Shown here piece after piece: positions 14,531 through 23,265 of a DNA stretch of 26,909 nucleotides. Source of the stretch: JACKAN01 sp964502735 (lineage in GTDB: Bacteria; Bdellovibrionota; Bdellovibrionia; Bdellovibrionales; UBA1609). The notes under the pieces are model-generated. The model saw nothing but the letters and a program-made list of their open reading frames with translations, was not told the DNA's origin and did not search any database. Positions within the stretch are counted from its first letter, which is position 1, and each line of letters begins with the position of its first letter. Position numbers and translations under genes: made by a program. The DNA lies in the NCBI GenBank assembly GCA_964502735.1, contig CAZCYD010000041.1:1-26909 (forward strand), in the 5' to 3' direction.

Positions 14531-16400
14531 GATAAAATTTCCCCAAGCCCAATTTGACAGCGCGGTTGAGAAGATCCTCCATTTCTACAACGCTCTTTTT
14601 AAGCTCGGCCTTATTTTTTAAATCGCCAACCACATCTTCAGGAGCAAAGCTAATCATCTCAAATTTTTTAAGATTTTTTAGTAAATCTGCACCTAACTCT
14701 CGCCTTACACTTGGAGGTACCTTTTCCATCATTTTTTCCACCTCAAGACTGGCTCCACCCTGCCCTGCGATTTCTCCAATTAAAAAATAAAATGTGTTCA
14801 TCATTTCTACGCCCACCCGTCTCCAATTTCCAGCATCCAAATGTTGATTCACTTTCTTGAATTTATTTTTTAGAACAGCTTCTAGATCTTTCTTTTTTTG
14901 CTTTTCGCCAAGCTCTCTATAACCATAAAACAAAAGAGCGAACAAAGACAAAAGCACTCCTCCACTCCAAATTGACACCACTTGAAGTGATGACATTTGT
15001 ACCCACGAAGGCTGCCAATTTGTCAAAATTATTTCCGGAAAAAGGACTCTTGAGGATTCATCTTGATTCTCAATATTTTTGGCTAATGGCTGTGAGGGTA
15101 AAACTTCGTCATCTTCTCCTTTGATTACTTCCAAAGCTAGTGGTAAAGAATTAACAACGTAATAACTTGCATTATCTGGATTAAACAGTGCAAAGCTGAG
15201 AGGCGGCAGTTCATAGTTTCCAGGTTTTCTTGGAATAACCAATAGCTCAAACTCTTTACGGCTTTGCCCATTTTTATTAAAGCTTGATTCCACCTTGGTG
15301 TCGTACAATTCTAAACCCTCTGGCAAAGAAACTTTGGGAAGCTCAATAAGCTTGGCATTTCCCTGACCATGGAATTTTAGTTTCCAAGTTAAGGGCTGAT
15401 TAACAGATAACGACGATGAGTCCGACACCGAACTCATCTTAAAGTTCCCAACTCCTCCAATGTAATCCACACCTGTCGAATTTGACGGCAAAGATTTAAC
15501 TTGAATCTCAACCTCTGGACTCTGCTTAGTAATAACTGTCGGCTGACCAAAGCCAAATGCTGTTGGAGATACAACTGTACATTTAGCCCTATACGTATCT
15601 ACTTTTGTGACTCCAGTTTTTATAGGGAACAGGGCGTAGGAGGCTAATAAAGCTTTCCGATAAACAATCCCGTTTATCACTTCATCTTGGAAACCCAATC
15701 GCGTAGCCACTTCAATGTCTTCCTTCCAAAATCCGTTCAGGCTTGGGTAGTTTAATGTGTCAATATCTGTAATTTGAGCCCTGGTATACAGATAAAAGCT
15801 TGCGACAACTTGCTCGCCAACATAGACTTCTGTTTTGTCCACCTCCACTTGAATAAAAAAAGCTTCATCAGGATCAACAGGCTTAGCCCTATAACCCGGG
15901 GTAGGTCTGCGACGAAGAAACTGAGAGAACAAGTCATCAACATCATCAAAAGGGGTCTGAGCTCTCTGACGGCGAGACGGAGAAGGTGGTGGCGCGGCTG
16001 TCCCAGCAACAACTGTGATTTCTATAGGTTTTGTAATATGATCTTTCCCATTTATATTAACTGTGATTCCTTCAATTTTAAAAGTACCGGTTTTTTGCGG
16101 GGCCAACATGTAGTGATAGTTTTGCTTTCTCTGAACTTGAAATTGCCCATTAATAAAAGTGGAATAATTTTCTGACTCTGTCCAAGTGTTAATTAAGTCA
16201 AACCCTTCTATAGTGGGTAATCTAGGTTCACTAATGGAAACACTATTTTCAGACGAAACTGTTACGCTTAACGTAAAAGTGTCGCCTTCACCCATTTTAT
16301 TTCTGTCTACTGAGGAGTTCACCACGACAGAGGCCTTAGCCACCGTAGAAGAAAATAACATCAAAATCATAATGAAATGTCGAATCATACTCATCACCAA
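14523..16400 (-). CDS. batD: BatD-like protein
   Basis: Aerotolerance-operon protein BatD, 625 residues. Signal peptide about 1-23; a large beta-rich periplasmic region with repeated immunoglobulin-like segments (the first begins V-V-V-N-S-S-V-D-R, and G-E-G-D-T-F-T-L matches the usual BatD opening); one transmembrane helix near 474-494; a cytoplasmic helical tail of about 130 residues. A Pro/Arg-rich insertion lies at about 136-172. It overlaps batC by seven bases and slt by eight. The molecular role is unknown; Bat proteins are thought to form a membrane complex dealing with periplasmic stress. The start could equally be the ATG two codons further on. Confidence 0.88.
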   Translation of the reverse strand: MVMSMIRHFIMILMLFSSTVAKASVVVNSSVDRNKMGEGDTFTLSVTVSSENSVSISEPRLPTIEGFDLINTWTESENYSTFINGQFQVQRKQNYHYMLAPQKTGTFKIEGITVNINGKDHITKPIEITVVAGTAAPPPSPSRRQRAQTPFDDVDDLFSQFLRRRPTPGYRAKPVDPDEAFFIQVEVDKTEVYVGEQVVASFYLYTRAQITDIDTLNYPSLNGFWKEDIEVATRLGFQDEVINGIVYRKALLASYALFPIKTGVTKVDTYRAKCTVVSPTAFGFGQPTVITKQSPEVEIQVKSLPSNSTGVDYIGGVGNFKMSSVSDSSSLSVNQPLTWKLKFHGQGNAKLIELPKVSLPEGLELYDTKVESSFNKNGQSRKEFELLVIPRKPGNYELPPLSFALFNPDNASYYVVNSLPLALEVIKGEDDEVLPSQPLAKNIENQDESSRVLFPEIILTNWQPSWVQMSSLQVVSIWSGGVLLSLFALLFYGYRELGEKQKKKDLEAVLKNKFKKVNQHLDAGNWRRVGVEMMNTFYFLIGEIAGQGGASLEVEKMMEKVPPSVRRELGADLLKNLKKFEMISFAPEDVVGDLKNKAELKKSVVEMEDLLNRAVKLGLGKFYHD

Positions 16401-17098
16401 TCTTTATCTTTAGGTGCACTCTTGGGACCTTTTTCATATTCCTTGGCACGAATTTGTTGCTCTTGATTTTTTAACTCTTCTAAAATTTTCCTCACGTCTG
16501 ATTCTGTTAAGTCCTGACCTTCAAATTCTTTGGGCTGCGGTTTTTGTTGCTGTTGCGGCTCTTGCCCCTCACCCTCCGGAGATTGATTTTGATTATCTCC
16601 CTTATCGGGATTTTCTTCCTGGCCATCTCCACCTCCACCTCCACCTTGCCACAATAACTCGATATTCGTTTTAACTTCTTTAGAATCCGGCTGTATTTCT
16701 AAAGCCCTTTGGTAGACTTCTAGAGCCAAGTCAATTTTTTTAGCTTCTTTTAGTGCATTCCCGGCGTTGAATAAAGCTATAAATCTTTCTTCATCGCTAT
16801 TTGCGTATCTATATGCGGCCATATACTCATTGTAGGCCTTATCAAACTCTTTATTGGCTTCAAAAACCAAACCCAGGTTAATCCGAACCTGAGACTGGAA
16901 AGGTTCTGTCGTTAAAGCTTTCAAAAAGTGCCTATAAGCCTCTTGAGTTTCTTCATTTAAAAGACTCTCGACCCCTTTATTGTTGTTATTCACGGTAGAG
17001 GGACTATGGGCCCATACAGATGGACCATAAAAAATAACCAAACTAATTAAACTTATTTTTATCTTTATTCTTGTTTTCAATTCCGTCTTTAATTTCAT
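16394..17098 (-). CDS. batC: BatC-like TPR protein
   Basis: 234 residues. Signal-like N-terminus (basic start, hydrophobic run to about residue 30 ending V-W-A). TPR helices span roughly 47-150 (N-L-G-L-V-F-E-A-N, N-A-G-N-A-L-K-E-A-K and A-L-E-I-Q-P-D repeat signatures). Then come a run of six Gly, a Gln/Glu/Pro-rich disordered segment (about 160-195), and a charged helix D-V-R-K-I-L-E-E-L-K-N-Q-E-Q-Q typical of BatC C-termini. Probably a scaffold for the BatA/BatB/BatD partners. Overlaps batB by four bases and batD by seven. Short Gly-codon repeats near 16629-16646 could slip. Confidence 0.87.
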   Translation of the reverse strand: MKLKTELKTRIKIKISLISLVIFYGPSVWAHSPSTVNNNNKGVESLLNEETQEAYRHFLKALTTEPFQSQVRINLGLVFEANKEFDKAYNEYMAAYRYANSDEERFIALFNAGNALKEAKKIDLALEVYQRALEIQPDSKEVKTNIELLWQGGGGGGDGQEENPDKGDNQNQSPEGEGQEPQQQQKPQPKEFEGQDLTESDVRKILEELKNQEQQIRAKEYEKGPKSAPKDKDW

Positions 17099-18162
17099 TT
17101 TTCGGCCACCTCAAAACGTCCGCGCCACACTCGACCGGGAGAGGCCCTCTCGCCAAGGAATAGCTCTAGTAAGGCCAAAAGTATCGCCAAGAAAAGCCAA
17201 AACTGATACTTTTCTTGATAATCAACCACAACGGCGCTGTCAAATTCTGCTGTTTCTAGTCGGGTTAGGTCTTCACGCAGTGAGGATATTGAATCCGACC
17301 CATAACTCAGATGATAAAAACTTCCCCCACCCTCCTGAGCTAAGTTTTTTAAAACTGTCCCCTTAGTTTGAGTTAATACAACCTGGCCACTTTTGTCACG
17401 TCTGTAACCTTGCAGGTTTCCTCCCTTGTCCCTTACGGGTATAGCTCCGCCTTTTTCAGTTCCCACAGCCAGCGTAAAAATTTTAACTCCAGAGTCCAAA
17501 AGTTTTTTTGCAGAGTCCACAGCTCCTGGTTCATTATCTTCTCCATCCGAGACCACAACAATGGCGCGAGTGATTGCCGTCTTATCATCAACTTCGACTC
17601 CCCCCCGTCGGAAGGCTTCACGAGCTTCAATGAGAGCTCTGCTAAAGTCAGTTCCCTGACTACTAACAGTATCTACCGACAAAGACTCAACATACATATT
17701 TAAGGCATTTTTATCGGTTGTTATTGGTGAAAGAAGAATTCCACTGCCGGCAAATGCGATAATTCCAACCTTGTCATTTCCGCTCTCAATTAAGCGGATA
17801 ACCTCTTTTTTGGCAAAATCTAAACGTGAAGGTTTAATGTCTTCAGCTAACATACTGCGAGAGACATCAAACAGTATCATCATTTCAATTCCCTCGCTCT
17901 TTACTTTCTCTTCACTTTGACCAGATTGAGGCCTCGCCAAAGAAAAAATAAACAGCACCAATACCAAAAGCTCCAGAATCAACTTCCAAGTCCTTTTAGA
18001 ACTTGACACAGATGAACTCAAGAAAGGGTAGAGTTTACTAGAAAAAACTCTCATTATTCTCTTTTTATAAATTTTCAGAAAAATAAAACTCAGAGTTACA
18101 ATTACGGGAATAATCCACAACCACTGTAATGCAAATGGATTTTCAAATCGAAAGTAACTCAT
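17095..18162 (-). CDS. batB: BatB-like von Willebrand A membrane protein
   Basis: 355 residues. Two N-terminal transmembrane helices (about 13-30 and 61-75), a VWA domain, and a C-terminal helix at about 319-336. The MIDAS D-V-S-R-S is intact (D99, S101, S103), with G-T-D-F-S and V-S-D-G-E-D further on, so metal-dependent ligand binding should be possible. The L-A-R-P-Q segment before the VWA domain is shared with BatA. ATGA overlaps on both sides. Likely pairs with BatA and may be a client of the MoxR ATPase, as proposed for MoxR/VWA systems. Confidence 0.92.
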   Translation of the reverse strand: MSYFRFENPFALQWLWIIPVIVTLSFIFLKIYKKRIMRVFSSKLYPFLSSSVSSSKRTWKLILELLVLVLFIFSLARPQSGQSEEKVKSEGIEMMILFDVSRSMLAEDIKPSRLDFAKKEVIRLIESGNDKVGIIAFAGSGILLSPITTDKNALNMYVESLSVDTVSSQGTDFSRALIEAREAFRRGGVEVDDKTAITRAIVVVSDGEDNEPGAVDSAKKLLDSGVKIFTLAVGTEKGGAIPVRDKGGNLQGYRRDKSGQVVLTQTKGTVLKNLAQEGGGSFYHLSYGSDSISSLREDLTRLETAEFDSAVVVDYQEKYQFWLFLAILLALLELFLGERASPGRVWRGRFEVAEK

Positions 18163-19163
18163 GGACTTCTCCTAAGAATTGATCTTCCCAGTAGGATTGA
18201 AAATACATAAAATATAACGGCCCATCTCAAATACTTTACAAACAATTCATCATAACGAGTAAACTTATTAATCTCAATTTTTGTCTTTTCCAGTTGATTG
18301 ATCTCAGAGAATACCTTATCTAAGGCATCGCTTGTGTTAGCACGATAATATCGCCCTCCTGTGACTGTCGCCATTTTAGTTAAAAGCTCTTCATTGATCT
18401 TACTGTGCATGGGGCGGTACCTTTTAATTTTTTGCCCCCCCGGCCCCTCAATGTAAATCGGCAGCTGAGCCTGACCGTCCTTTCCCATTCCTATAGAATA
18501 AACTTTAACTCCATAGCCCTTAGCAATATCAATTGCAGTTTCTGGATCAATGGTTCCACTGTTGTTTTCTCCATCTGTTAAAAAGATAACTACTCGACTT
18601 TTTGCAGTTGAATCTTTGAGTCTAGACACTGAATTTGCTAAAGCCACCCCTATGGCTGTACCCATTTTTATATTTCTTGTAATTTCAACTTCGCTCAAAC
18701 TTTTTAACAACAGTGGGTAGTCAAGTGTTAGAGGCACTCGCGTGTAAGACTCTCCAGCAAACACTACCAAACCGATTCTGTCAGAAACTCTTTCTTCAAT
18801 AAATTCTTTGATGATTTTCTTTGAAGCCTCCAGCCTATTTTCAGGCTGCATATCCTCTATAAGCATACTATCCGATATATCAAGAGTAATCATAATATCT
18901 ATACCCTCAATATTTTTTTTAATCTTTGTACTCATTACTTGGGGTCTTGCAAGGGCCAAAATAGCAAATATTATTGCCATGATTTTCAAGGCTAACGGCA
19001 AAGGAGATATCCGCGACTTCCATGTTTGAGGTAAAGCTTTTAATATCCGAGTATAGCTAAATTGAATTGAGGGTCTCTGCTTGTTTTTATTGAGCCACTT
19101 CCAAACTAAAATTAGAACCAATGGGACTAAAAGGACAAAGGCCAACTTTGTATGCCAGATCAC
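18159..19163 (-). CDS. batA: BatA-like von Willebrand A membrane protein
   Basis: 334 residues. Membrane helices near 8-22 and 57-72, a VWA domain from about 88, and a last helix near 309-326. MIDAS D-I-S-D-S at 95-99, with T169 and D197 (F-L-T-D-G-E-N-N) completing the site. The A-R-P-Q motif (72-75) precedes the domain. Together with BatB it forms the paired VWA proteins usual in bat operons. Four-base overlaps on both sides imply coupled translation. Exact function is unknown in any organism; links with oxidative or periplasmic stress come from work on other bacteria. Confidence 0.93.
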   Translation of the reverse strand: MIWHTKLAFVLLVPLVLILVWKWLNKNKQRPSIQFSYTRILKALPQTWKSRISPLPLALKIMAIIFAILALARPQVMSTKIKKNIEGIDIMITLDISDSMLIEDMQPENRLEASKKIIKEFIEERVSDRIGLVVFAGESYTRVPLTLDYPLLLKSLSEVEITRNIKMGTAIGVALANSVSRLKDSTAKSRVVIFLTDGENNSGTIDPETAIDIAKGYGVKVYSIGMGKDGQAQLPIYIEGPGGQKIKRYRPMHSKINEELLTKMATVTGGRYYRANTSDALDKVFSEINQLEKTKIEINKFTRYDELFVKYLRWAVIFYVFSILLGRSILRRSP

Positions 19164-20092
19164 GACCTTCCCCTTGTTTTAACCTGATAAATTTGCTCTG
19201 CCGTTCTTCTAACCATTCCCACTAATTGCTCGCAATCTAATGAACTCAACTCTTTCTTTTGCTCTTTACCCTTGTGAATTTCAGAAAATTCTCTAAATAG
19301 CTTAATAAGATCTCCAGATGTTTCATCGTAAATCCTTGAGAAACGCCTTTTAATTTCGTTTAAGACCTCAGCATGACTCCAGTCTAGAGTCGGTATTAAC
19401 AGCTCTCTCATGAGATACTGTTTAAAAGTTTTTTCAATCAGCTCAACAACTTTGTCTCGAGCCAGTAAGGCCTCAGATTTTTGCCCCAAAATCTCAACTT
19501 GCTGCCAATTCCTAACGTGGGTTCTCATGTCTTTGTTAAACTGATTAAAGGGGGTTAATGCCGTGGAGTGAGACATAAGCTCCTCGATAAGCTTTCTTCT
19601 ATCCCACAATCTTTTAATTTTAAGTATAACAATACCTAGTACAATCGCAGCTATAAAGGCTATTCCAGACCAAAACCACCATGGCATGCTTAGACTCATT
19701 GGACCTATTGAGGGTACGGGTTTATCCTCCTTACCCTGCAAAACGCTCTCTACAGTCCAGCTTAAGTCCGTAACTTTTACAGATTGAATTCCATCAGTTA
19801 TAAAAAAATGGGGCTGTTCAAAGTTACCGCTCTTGTAAGAAGTTGTAACCAAGGTCATAGCTTGGATGTCGACATTTTCTGACTTGAGAATGACCAAGGA
19901 GTAATTAAGAGTTTCATCTTCAAATTGAATTTTTAATTTGTCAGACTGCCATGTTAAAATAGGATCCCCATTACAAACAAGAGTCTGCAAACTCCCAACT
20001 GTAAGTGGAGTTTCACCAGGAGTCATTTGACAACTCCACACCGGAGCTGATTTTTCTTCTTTTTTTTCTTCTGAGGGCCTTTCCTCGCTCAT
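19160..20092 (-). CDS. Membrane protein of the moxR-bat operon
   Basis: 310 residues, no firmly recognised family; the position between DUF58 and batA is where DUF4381-type proteins usually sit. An N-terminal charged segment (1-16) leads to a beta-rich domain with two cysteines (C21, C40) and no signal peptide, then one transmembrane helix at 138-158 (after P-W-W-F-W), then a basic and helical tail of about 150 residues. The positive residues after the helix suggest the tail is cytoplasmic and the Cys-bearing domain periplasmic, where the cysteines could form a disulfide (inference). ATGA overlap with both neighbours. Confidence 0.78.
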   Translation of the reverse strand: MSEERPSEEKKEEKSAPVWSCQMTPGETPLTVGSLQTLVCNGDPILTWQSDKLKIQFEDETLNYSLVILKSENVDIQAMTLVTTSYKSGNFEQPHFFITDGIQSVKVTDLSWTVESVLQGKEDKPVPSIGPMSLSMPWWFWSGIAFIAAIVLGIVILKIKRLWDRRKLIEELMSHSTALTPFNQFNKDMRTHVRNWQQVEILGQKSEALLARDKVVELIEKTFKQYLMRELLIPTLDWSHAEVLNEIKRRFSRIYDETSGDLIKLFREFSEIHKGKEQKKELSSLDCEQLVGMVRRTAEQIYQVKTRGRS

Positions 20093-20967
20093 CGCCCACT
20101 GTTCCTTTTCTTAAAAAAAGCAATTAAGGGTTCAGCAAAGTCCTCACCAACATCTACATTAATCTTGTCTATCTGCGCTCGTCGCAAAAGCTTATCTCTA
20201 GACTCCTGCTGTTCTAAAACCATTTTTTTGTAGTGATCTCGACACGACTTAGACGAAGTATCAATGGTTATGACTTCACCCGACTCCGCATCGTGAAGGT
20301 CAACCAAGCCCATATCTGGCAATTCTTTCTCAAATGGATCTGACACAACAACAGATACAACATCATGCTTTTGCCCTATAAGCCTTAAAGGTTTATCAAA
20401 ATCATGATCAAGGAAATCACTGAACAAAAAAATATTAGATCTTTTTTTAAGCACTCCTTGAATATACTCAAGGGCTGTAGAGATATTTGTCCTTCTTGAT
20501 CTGGGTCTAAAATAATAGAGATCCCTCAATATTCTATGAATTTGCCCATGCCCCTTTTTAGGTGGAACATAGTGCTCCACCTGATCTGAAAACAGAAGTA
20601 AACCGACGGGGTCATTGTTTTTACTGGCACTAAACCCCAACAGGGCCGCTAAATGAGCAATAATTTCTCCCTTAAAATAAGTCTGACTGCCAAAGTCAGA
20701 TGAACCACTAATATCGACAGCAAGAATAAGGGTCATCTCTCGTTCTTCGTCAAATTTCTTGATAAAAGTTTTACCCGTGCGTGCCGTCAACGGCCAAGAA
20801 ATTGTTCGGATATCGTCACCTGGTACGTACTCCCTGAACTCAGAGAAAGTCATACCCTGCCCCTTAAAAGCTGAGTGATACTCTCCAGCAAAAATGTTAT
20901 TGACCATTTTTCTTGTGCTAATCTCCAGCAGCTTAACTTTTTTCAAGATCTCCGGTGGAAGACTCAA
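20089..20967 (-). CDS. DUF58 protein of the MoxR/Bat system
   Basis: 292 residues, soluble. The DUF58 signature F-S-E-F-R-E-Y-V-P-G-D-D-I-R-T-I-S-W-P is at 41-59, followed by a VWA-like fold with D-I-S-G-S at 85-89. DUF58 proteins are the constant companions of MoxR ATPases and are thought to be adaptors or targets. TTG start, supported by AGAGGTGA six bases upstream and by its position one base from the moxR stop. Overlaps the following gene by ATGA. Confidence 0.9.
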   Translation of the reverse strand: MSLPPEILKKVKLLEISTRKMVNNIFAGEYHSAFKGQGMTFSEFREYVPGDDIRTISWPLTARTGKTFIKKFDEEREMTLILAVDISGSSDFGSQTYFKGEIIAHLAALLGFSASKNNDPVGLLLFSDQVEHYVPPKKGHGQIHRILRDLYYFRPRSRRTNISTALEYIQGVLKKRSNIFLFSDFLDHDFDKPLRLIGQKHDVVSVVVSDPFEKELPDMGLVDLHDAESGEVITIDTSSKSCRDHYKKMVLEQQESRDKLLRRAQIDKINVDVGEDFAEPLIAFFKKRNSGR

Positions 20968-20968
20968 A

Positions 20969-21958
20969 TCAGCTCACCTCTACATGGTTGAGAAGTTCCT
21001 TGATGACATCATCAGAGTTTACATTCTCAGCCTCGGCTTCGTAGGTAAGAATCAGGCGGTGGCGCAAAACGTGGTAGGCAATAGCCTTAACATCTTCGAT
21101 GGTAACATAGCCTCGCCCCCGAATAAAAGCATGCGCCTTTGCTGCACGAGTGAGACTAATTGTGGCTCTGGGAGACCCTCCTACAGACAGTAAGTTTTCC
21201 ATATGCCCCAACCCGTGCTCCGAAGGCTTTCGAGTGGCCATGACGATTTCGACAATGTAGGTTTTTATCTTGTCGTCCAAATAAATCATATCTACGCGCT
21301 CTTTGGCTCGCATAAGTTCTTCACGGCTAATAACTGCCTCGATTTGAGGAACATTGTCTGTAGCCATTTTATTAAGAATTTCCATTTCTTCAGACTTATT
21401 TGGGTAGTCAACTAATATTTTAAACATAAATCGATCCATCTGGGCTTCTGGCAAAGGATAGGTCCCCTCTTGCTCTAGGGGGTTTTGAGTTGCCAAAACC
21501 AAAAAAGGCTTTTCCAATTTGTAGGTTTCGTCACCTATTGTAACTTGCTTTTCAGCCATGGCCTCCAAAAGAGCACTCTGAACTTTTGCTGGAGCACGGT
21601 TAATCTCATCTGCCAATACAATGTTAGTAAACACAGGACCTTTTTTAGGGGCAAATTCCCCTGTCTTGGGGTTAAAAATCATGGTTCCGATAAGATCTGT
21701 TGGGAGTAAGTCTGGAGTAAACTGTATGCGCTGAAAATTTAAAGAGATGGCCTGACAAATAGAGGATATTGTCAGCGTCTTAGCCAGTCCGGGAACCCCT
21801 TCAAGAAGAACATGCCCGCCGGTGAGCAACCCCATTATGATGCCTTCGAGCATCTCTTTTTGCCCAACAACAACCTTACTGACTTCCTCTAGGGCCTTAT
21901 CTACAAAGCGACTTTCCTTTTTGATTGCCTCATTTAAAGCCAATATATCTAACTCCAC
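20969..21958 (-). CDS. MoxR-family AAA+ ATPase
   Basis: Chaperone-like AAA+ ATPase, first gene of the operon; about 329 residues from the chosen start. Walker A G-V-P-G-L-A-K-T at 54-61, Walker B V-L-A-D-E-I-N-R-A-P with D117/E118, then A-T-Q-N-P-L-E-Q-E-G-T-Y-P-L-P-E-A-Q, all diagnostic of MoxR. I prefer GTG at 21958 because GAGGGAGG lies four bases upstream; an extended reading from TTG at 21991 would add 11 residues but has no ribosome-binding site. MoxR proteins are thought to insert metals or mature VWA-domain partners; here the partners would be BatA and BatB. No convincing promoter was found in the 155 bases to the divergent gene. Confidence 0.94.
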   Translation of the reverse strand: MELDILALNEAIKKESRFVDKALEEVSKVVVGQKEMLEGIIMGLLTGGHVLLEGVPGLAKTLTISSICQAISLNFQRIQFTPDLLPTDLIGTMIFNPKTGEFAPKKGPVFTNIVLADEINRAPAKVQSALLEAMAEKQVTIGDETYKLEKPFLVLATQNPLEQEGTYPLPEAQMDRFMFKILVDYPNKSEEMEILNKMATDNVPQIEAVISREELMRAKERVDMIYLDDKIKTYIVEIVMATRKPSEHGLGHMENLLSVGGSPRATISLTRAAKAHAFIRGRGYVTIEDVKAIAYHVLRHRLILTYEAEAENVNSDDVIKELLNHVEVS

Positions 21959-22113
21959 GACGCCTCCCTCACGATGAAACGGTTGTAGCAATTCTGACAG
22001 CTAACTTGCTCAATGTATGCCGCATTGTTTCTGCACAACTGTGTTTTCAACAGCTTAGCAAATAGAATTGCATAATTAAACTAGTCTGTGTACGTTTATA
22101 GCTGCACTGCTTT

Positions 22114-22956
22114 ATGAAAAGTTCTCACCGAGCCTGGCTGGCATTAGCCCTTTTTTCAACCGTTAACCTCCTCTTTGGACGCCTTCTTGCGGGAAGAGAA
22201 GGGACCCTCTGGAGTCTTACGATTTCGCTAAGCATTATCATTTATATTCACACTTATGCAGAAATAAAAATCTTAAGACACTTCCGCGGAAAAGCCATTG
22301 AAGGCGAGGACCCGTGGGGGATCACAAGCAAAATAAAAAAACTTTCTCTTAGTGCCAAAGTGAGAATTCCTAACGCTCTCATTATAGATACCCCCTCCCC
22401 CCAAGCCTATGTTTTTGGTATGAGCTGGAAGAGATCCCATATTGTTTTAACTTCAGGTCTACTCGAAAGGTTAGAGAACAAAGACATAGAGGCCATACTC
22501 GCTTACTGCCTAGCCTCCATCCAAAGACAAAATATTTTTTCGCAACTTGTTGCCACTACATTTGTTTCATTTCTAACAAGCCTGACGAGCTTTCTGGATC
22601 ATATTTACCGCTGGTTAATAGGACTTAAGGGTGAGGACCCCTACTTTCACAACTATCCATTTACATTTTGCCTCTCCCCATTTGTTCTCCTTATATTAAG
22701 ACTCATTGTACCCGAATCTCAATACAAAGAAACAGATCTACAGGCTGCCAACTCTCTCAGCAGTCCCAGAGATTTAGCAGTTGCGCTATGGAAACTCGAA
22801 TCTTACCGCCTAACACTTCCACTCAAGACATCGCCGGCTCTCGCACATGGTTATGTAGTTAACCCCTTGACGAATAAAGGTTGGTATCGATATTTTTGTT
22901 CACACCCCAGTATTCAAAAGCGTATTGAAAATTTAGTTGGTCACTATCCCATATAA
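22114..22956 (+). CDS. M48/HtpX-fold membrane protein lacking zinc-site residues
   Basis: 280 residues. Hydrophobic helices near 8-24, 32-48, 143-162 and 183-199, as in HtpX-like peptidases. The M48 framework is clear: A-Y-V-F-G (98-102), V-L-T-S-G-L-L-E-R-L (111-120), then N-K-D-I-E-A-I-L-A, and near the end S-H-P-S-I-Q-K-R-I-E-N-L. But where H-E-x-x-H belongs the chain reads Y-C-L-A-S (131-135), and where the third ligand Glu should precede the A-D pair it reads Q-Y-K-E-T-D (203-208). All metal ligands and the catalytic Glu are gone, so it should be a pseudoprotease. The frame is intact, arguing for a kept non-enzymatic role such as membrane-protein binding or regulation of an active paralogue (inference). 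Divergent from the moxR operon; the DUF1844 and Deg genes follow. Confidence 0.75.
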   Translation: MKSSHRAWLALALFSTVNLLFGRLLAGREGTLWSLTISLSIIIYIHTYAEIKILRHFRGKAIEGEDPWGITSKIKKLSLSAKVRIPNALIIDTPSPQAYVFGMSWKRSHIVLTSGLLERLENKDIEAILAYCLASIQRQNIFSQLVATTFVSFLTSLTSFLDHIYRWLIGLKGEDPYFHNYPFTFCLSPFVLLILRLIVPESQYKETDLQAANSLSSPRDLAVALWKLESYRLTLPLKTSPALAHGYVVNPLTNKGWYRYFCSHPSIQKRIENLVGHYPI

Positions 22957-22993
22957 TAATAAACTGGGTAAAATTAGTCGGAGAACATTGTAT

Positions 22994-23254
22994 ATGAACG
23001 AACAGCAACTCGAAGCCAATTTTTCTACCTTAATAATATCTATTGCCTCTTCCGCAGCCATGTCTATGGGGCTAGCACCTAACCCCAGCACAAACAAGAT
23101 TGAGAAAGACTTAAAAATGGCTCAATTCAATATAGATCTATTAAACCTATTAAAAGCTAAGACGGCGAACAACCTCACGAAAGAGGAAGAAACTTTTATT
23201 ACACACGTTATCAGTGACCTGCAACTCAAGTTCGTGCAGGCCAAAAACAGTTAA
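22994..23254 (+). CDS. DUF1844 protein
   Basis: 86 residues from the ATG at 22994, which has CGGAGAA nine bases upstream; the reading frame is open further left to 22937 but overlaps the previous gene and lacks a ribosome-binding site. The sequence F-S-T-L-I-I-S-I-A-S-S-A-A-M-S-M-G followed by D-L-K-M-A-Q-F-N-I-D-L-L and a last helix with H-V-I-S-D-L-Q matches the DUF1844 family, small proteins of unknown function common in deltaproteobacteria-type genomes. It ends 11 bases before the Deg protease and is probably co-transcribed with it. Confidence 0.85.
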   Translation: MNEQQLEANFSTLIISIASSAAMSMGLAPNPSTNKIEKDLKMAQFNIDLLNLLKAKTANNLTKEEETFITHVISDLQLKFVQAKNS

Positions 23255-23265
23255 GGAGAACTCAC

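Noticed and set aside
15774..16175. 133-codon plus-strand frame inside batD
   Set aside because: Fully antisense to a well-supported gene with domain evidence; no ribosome-binding site or family similarity.
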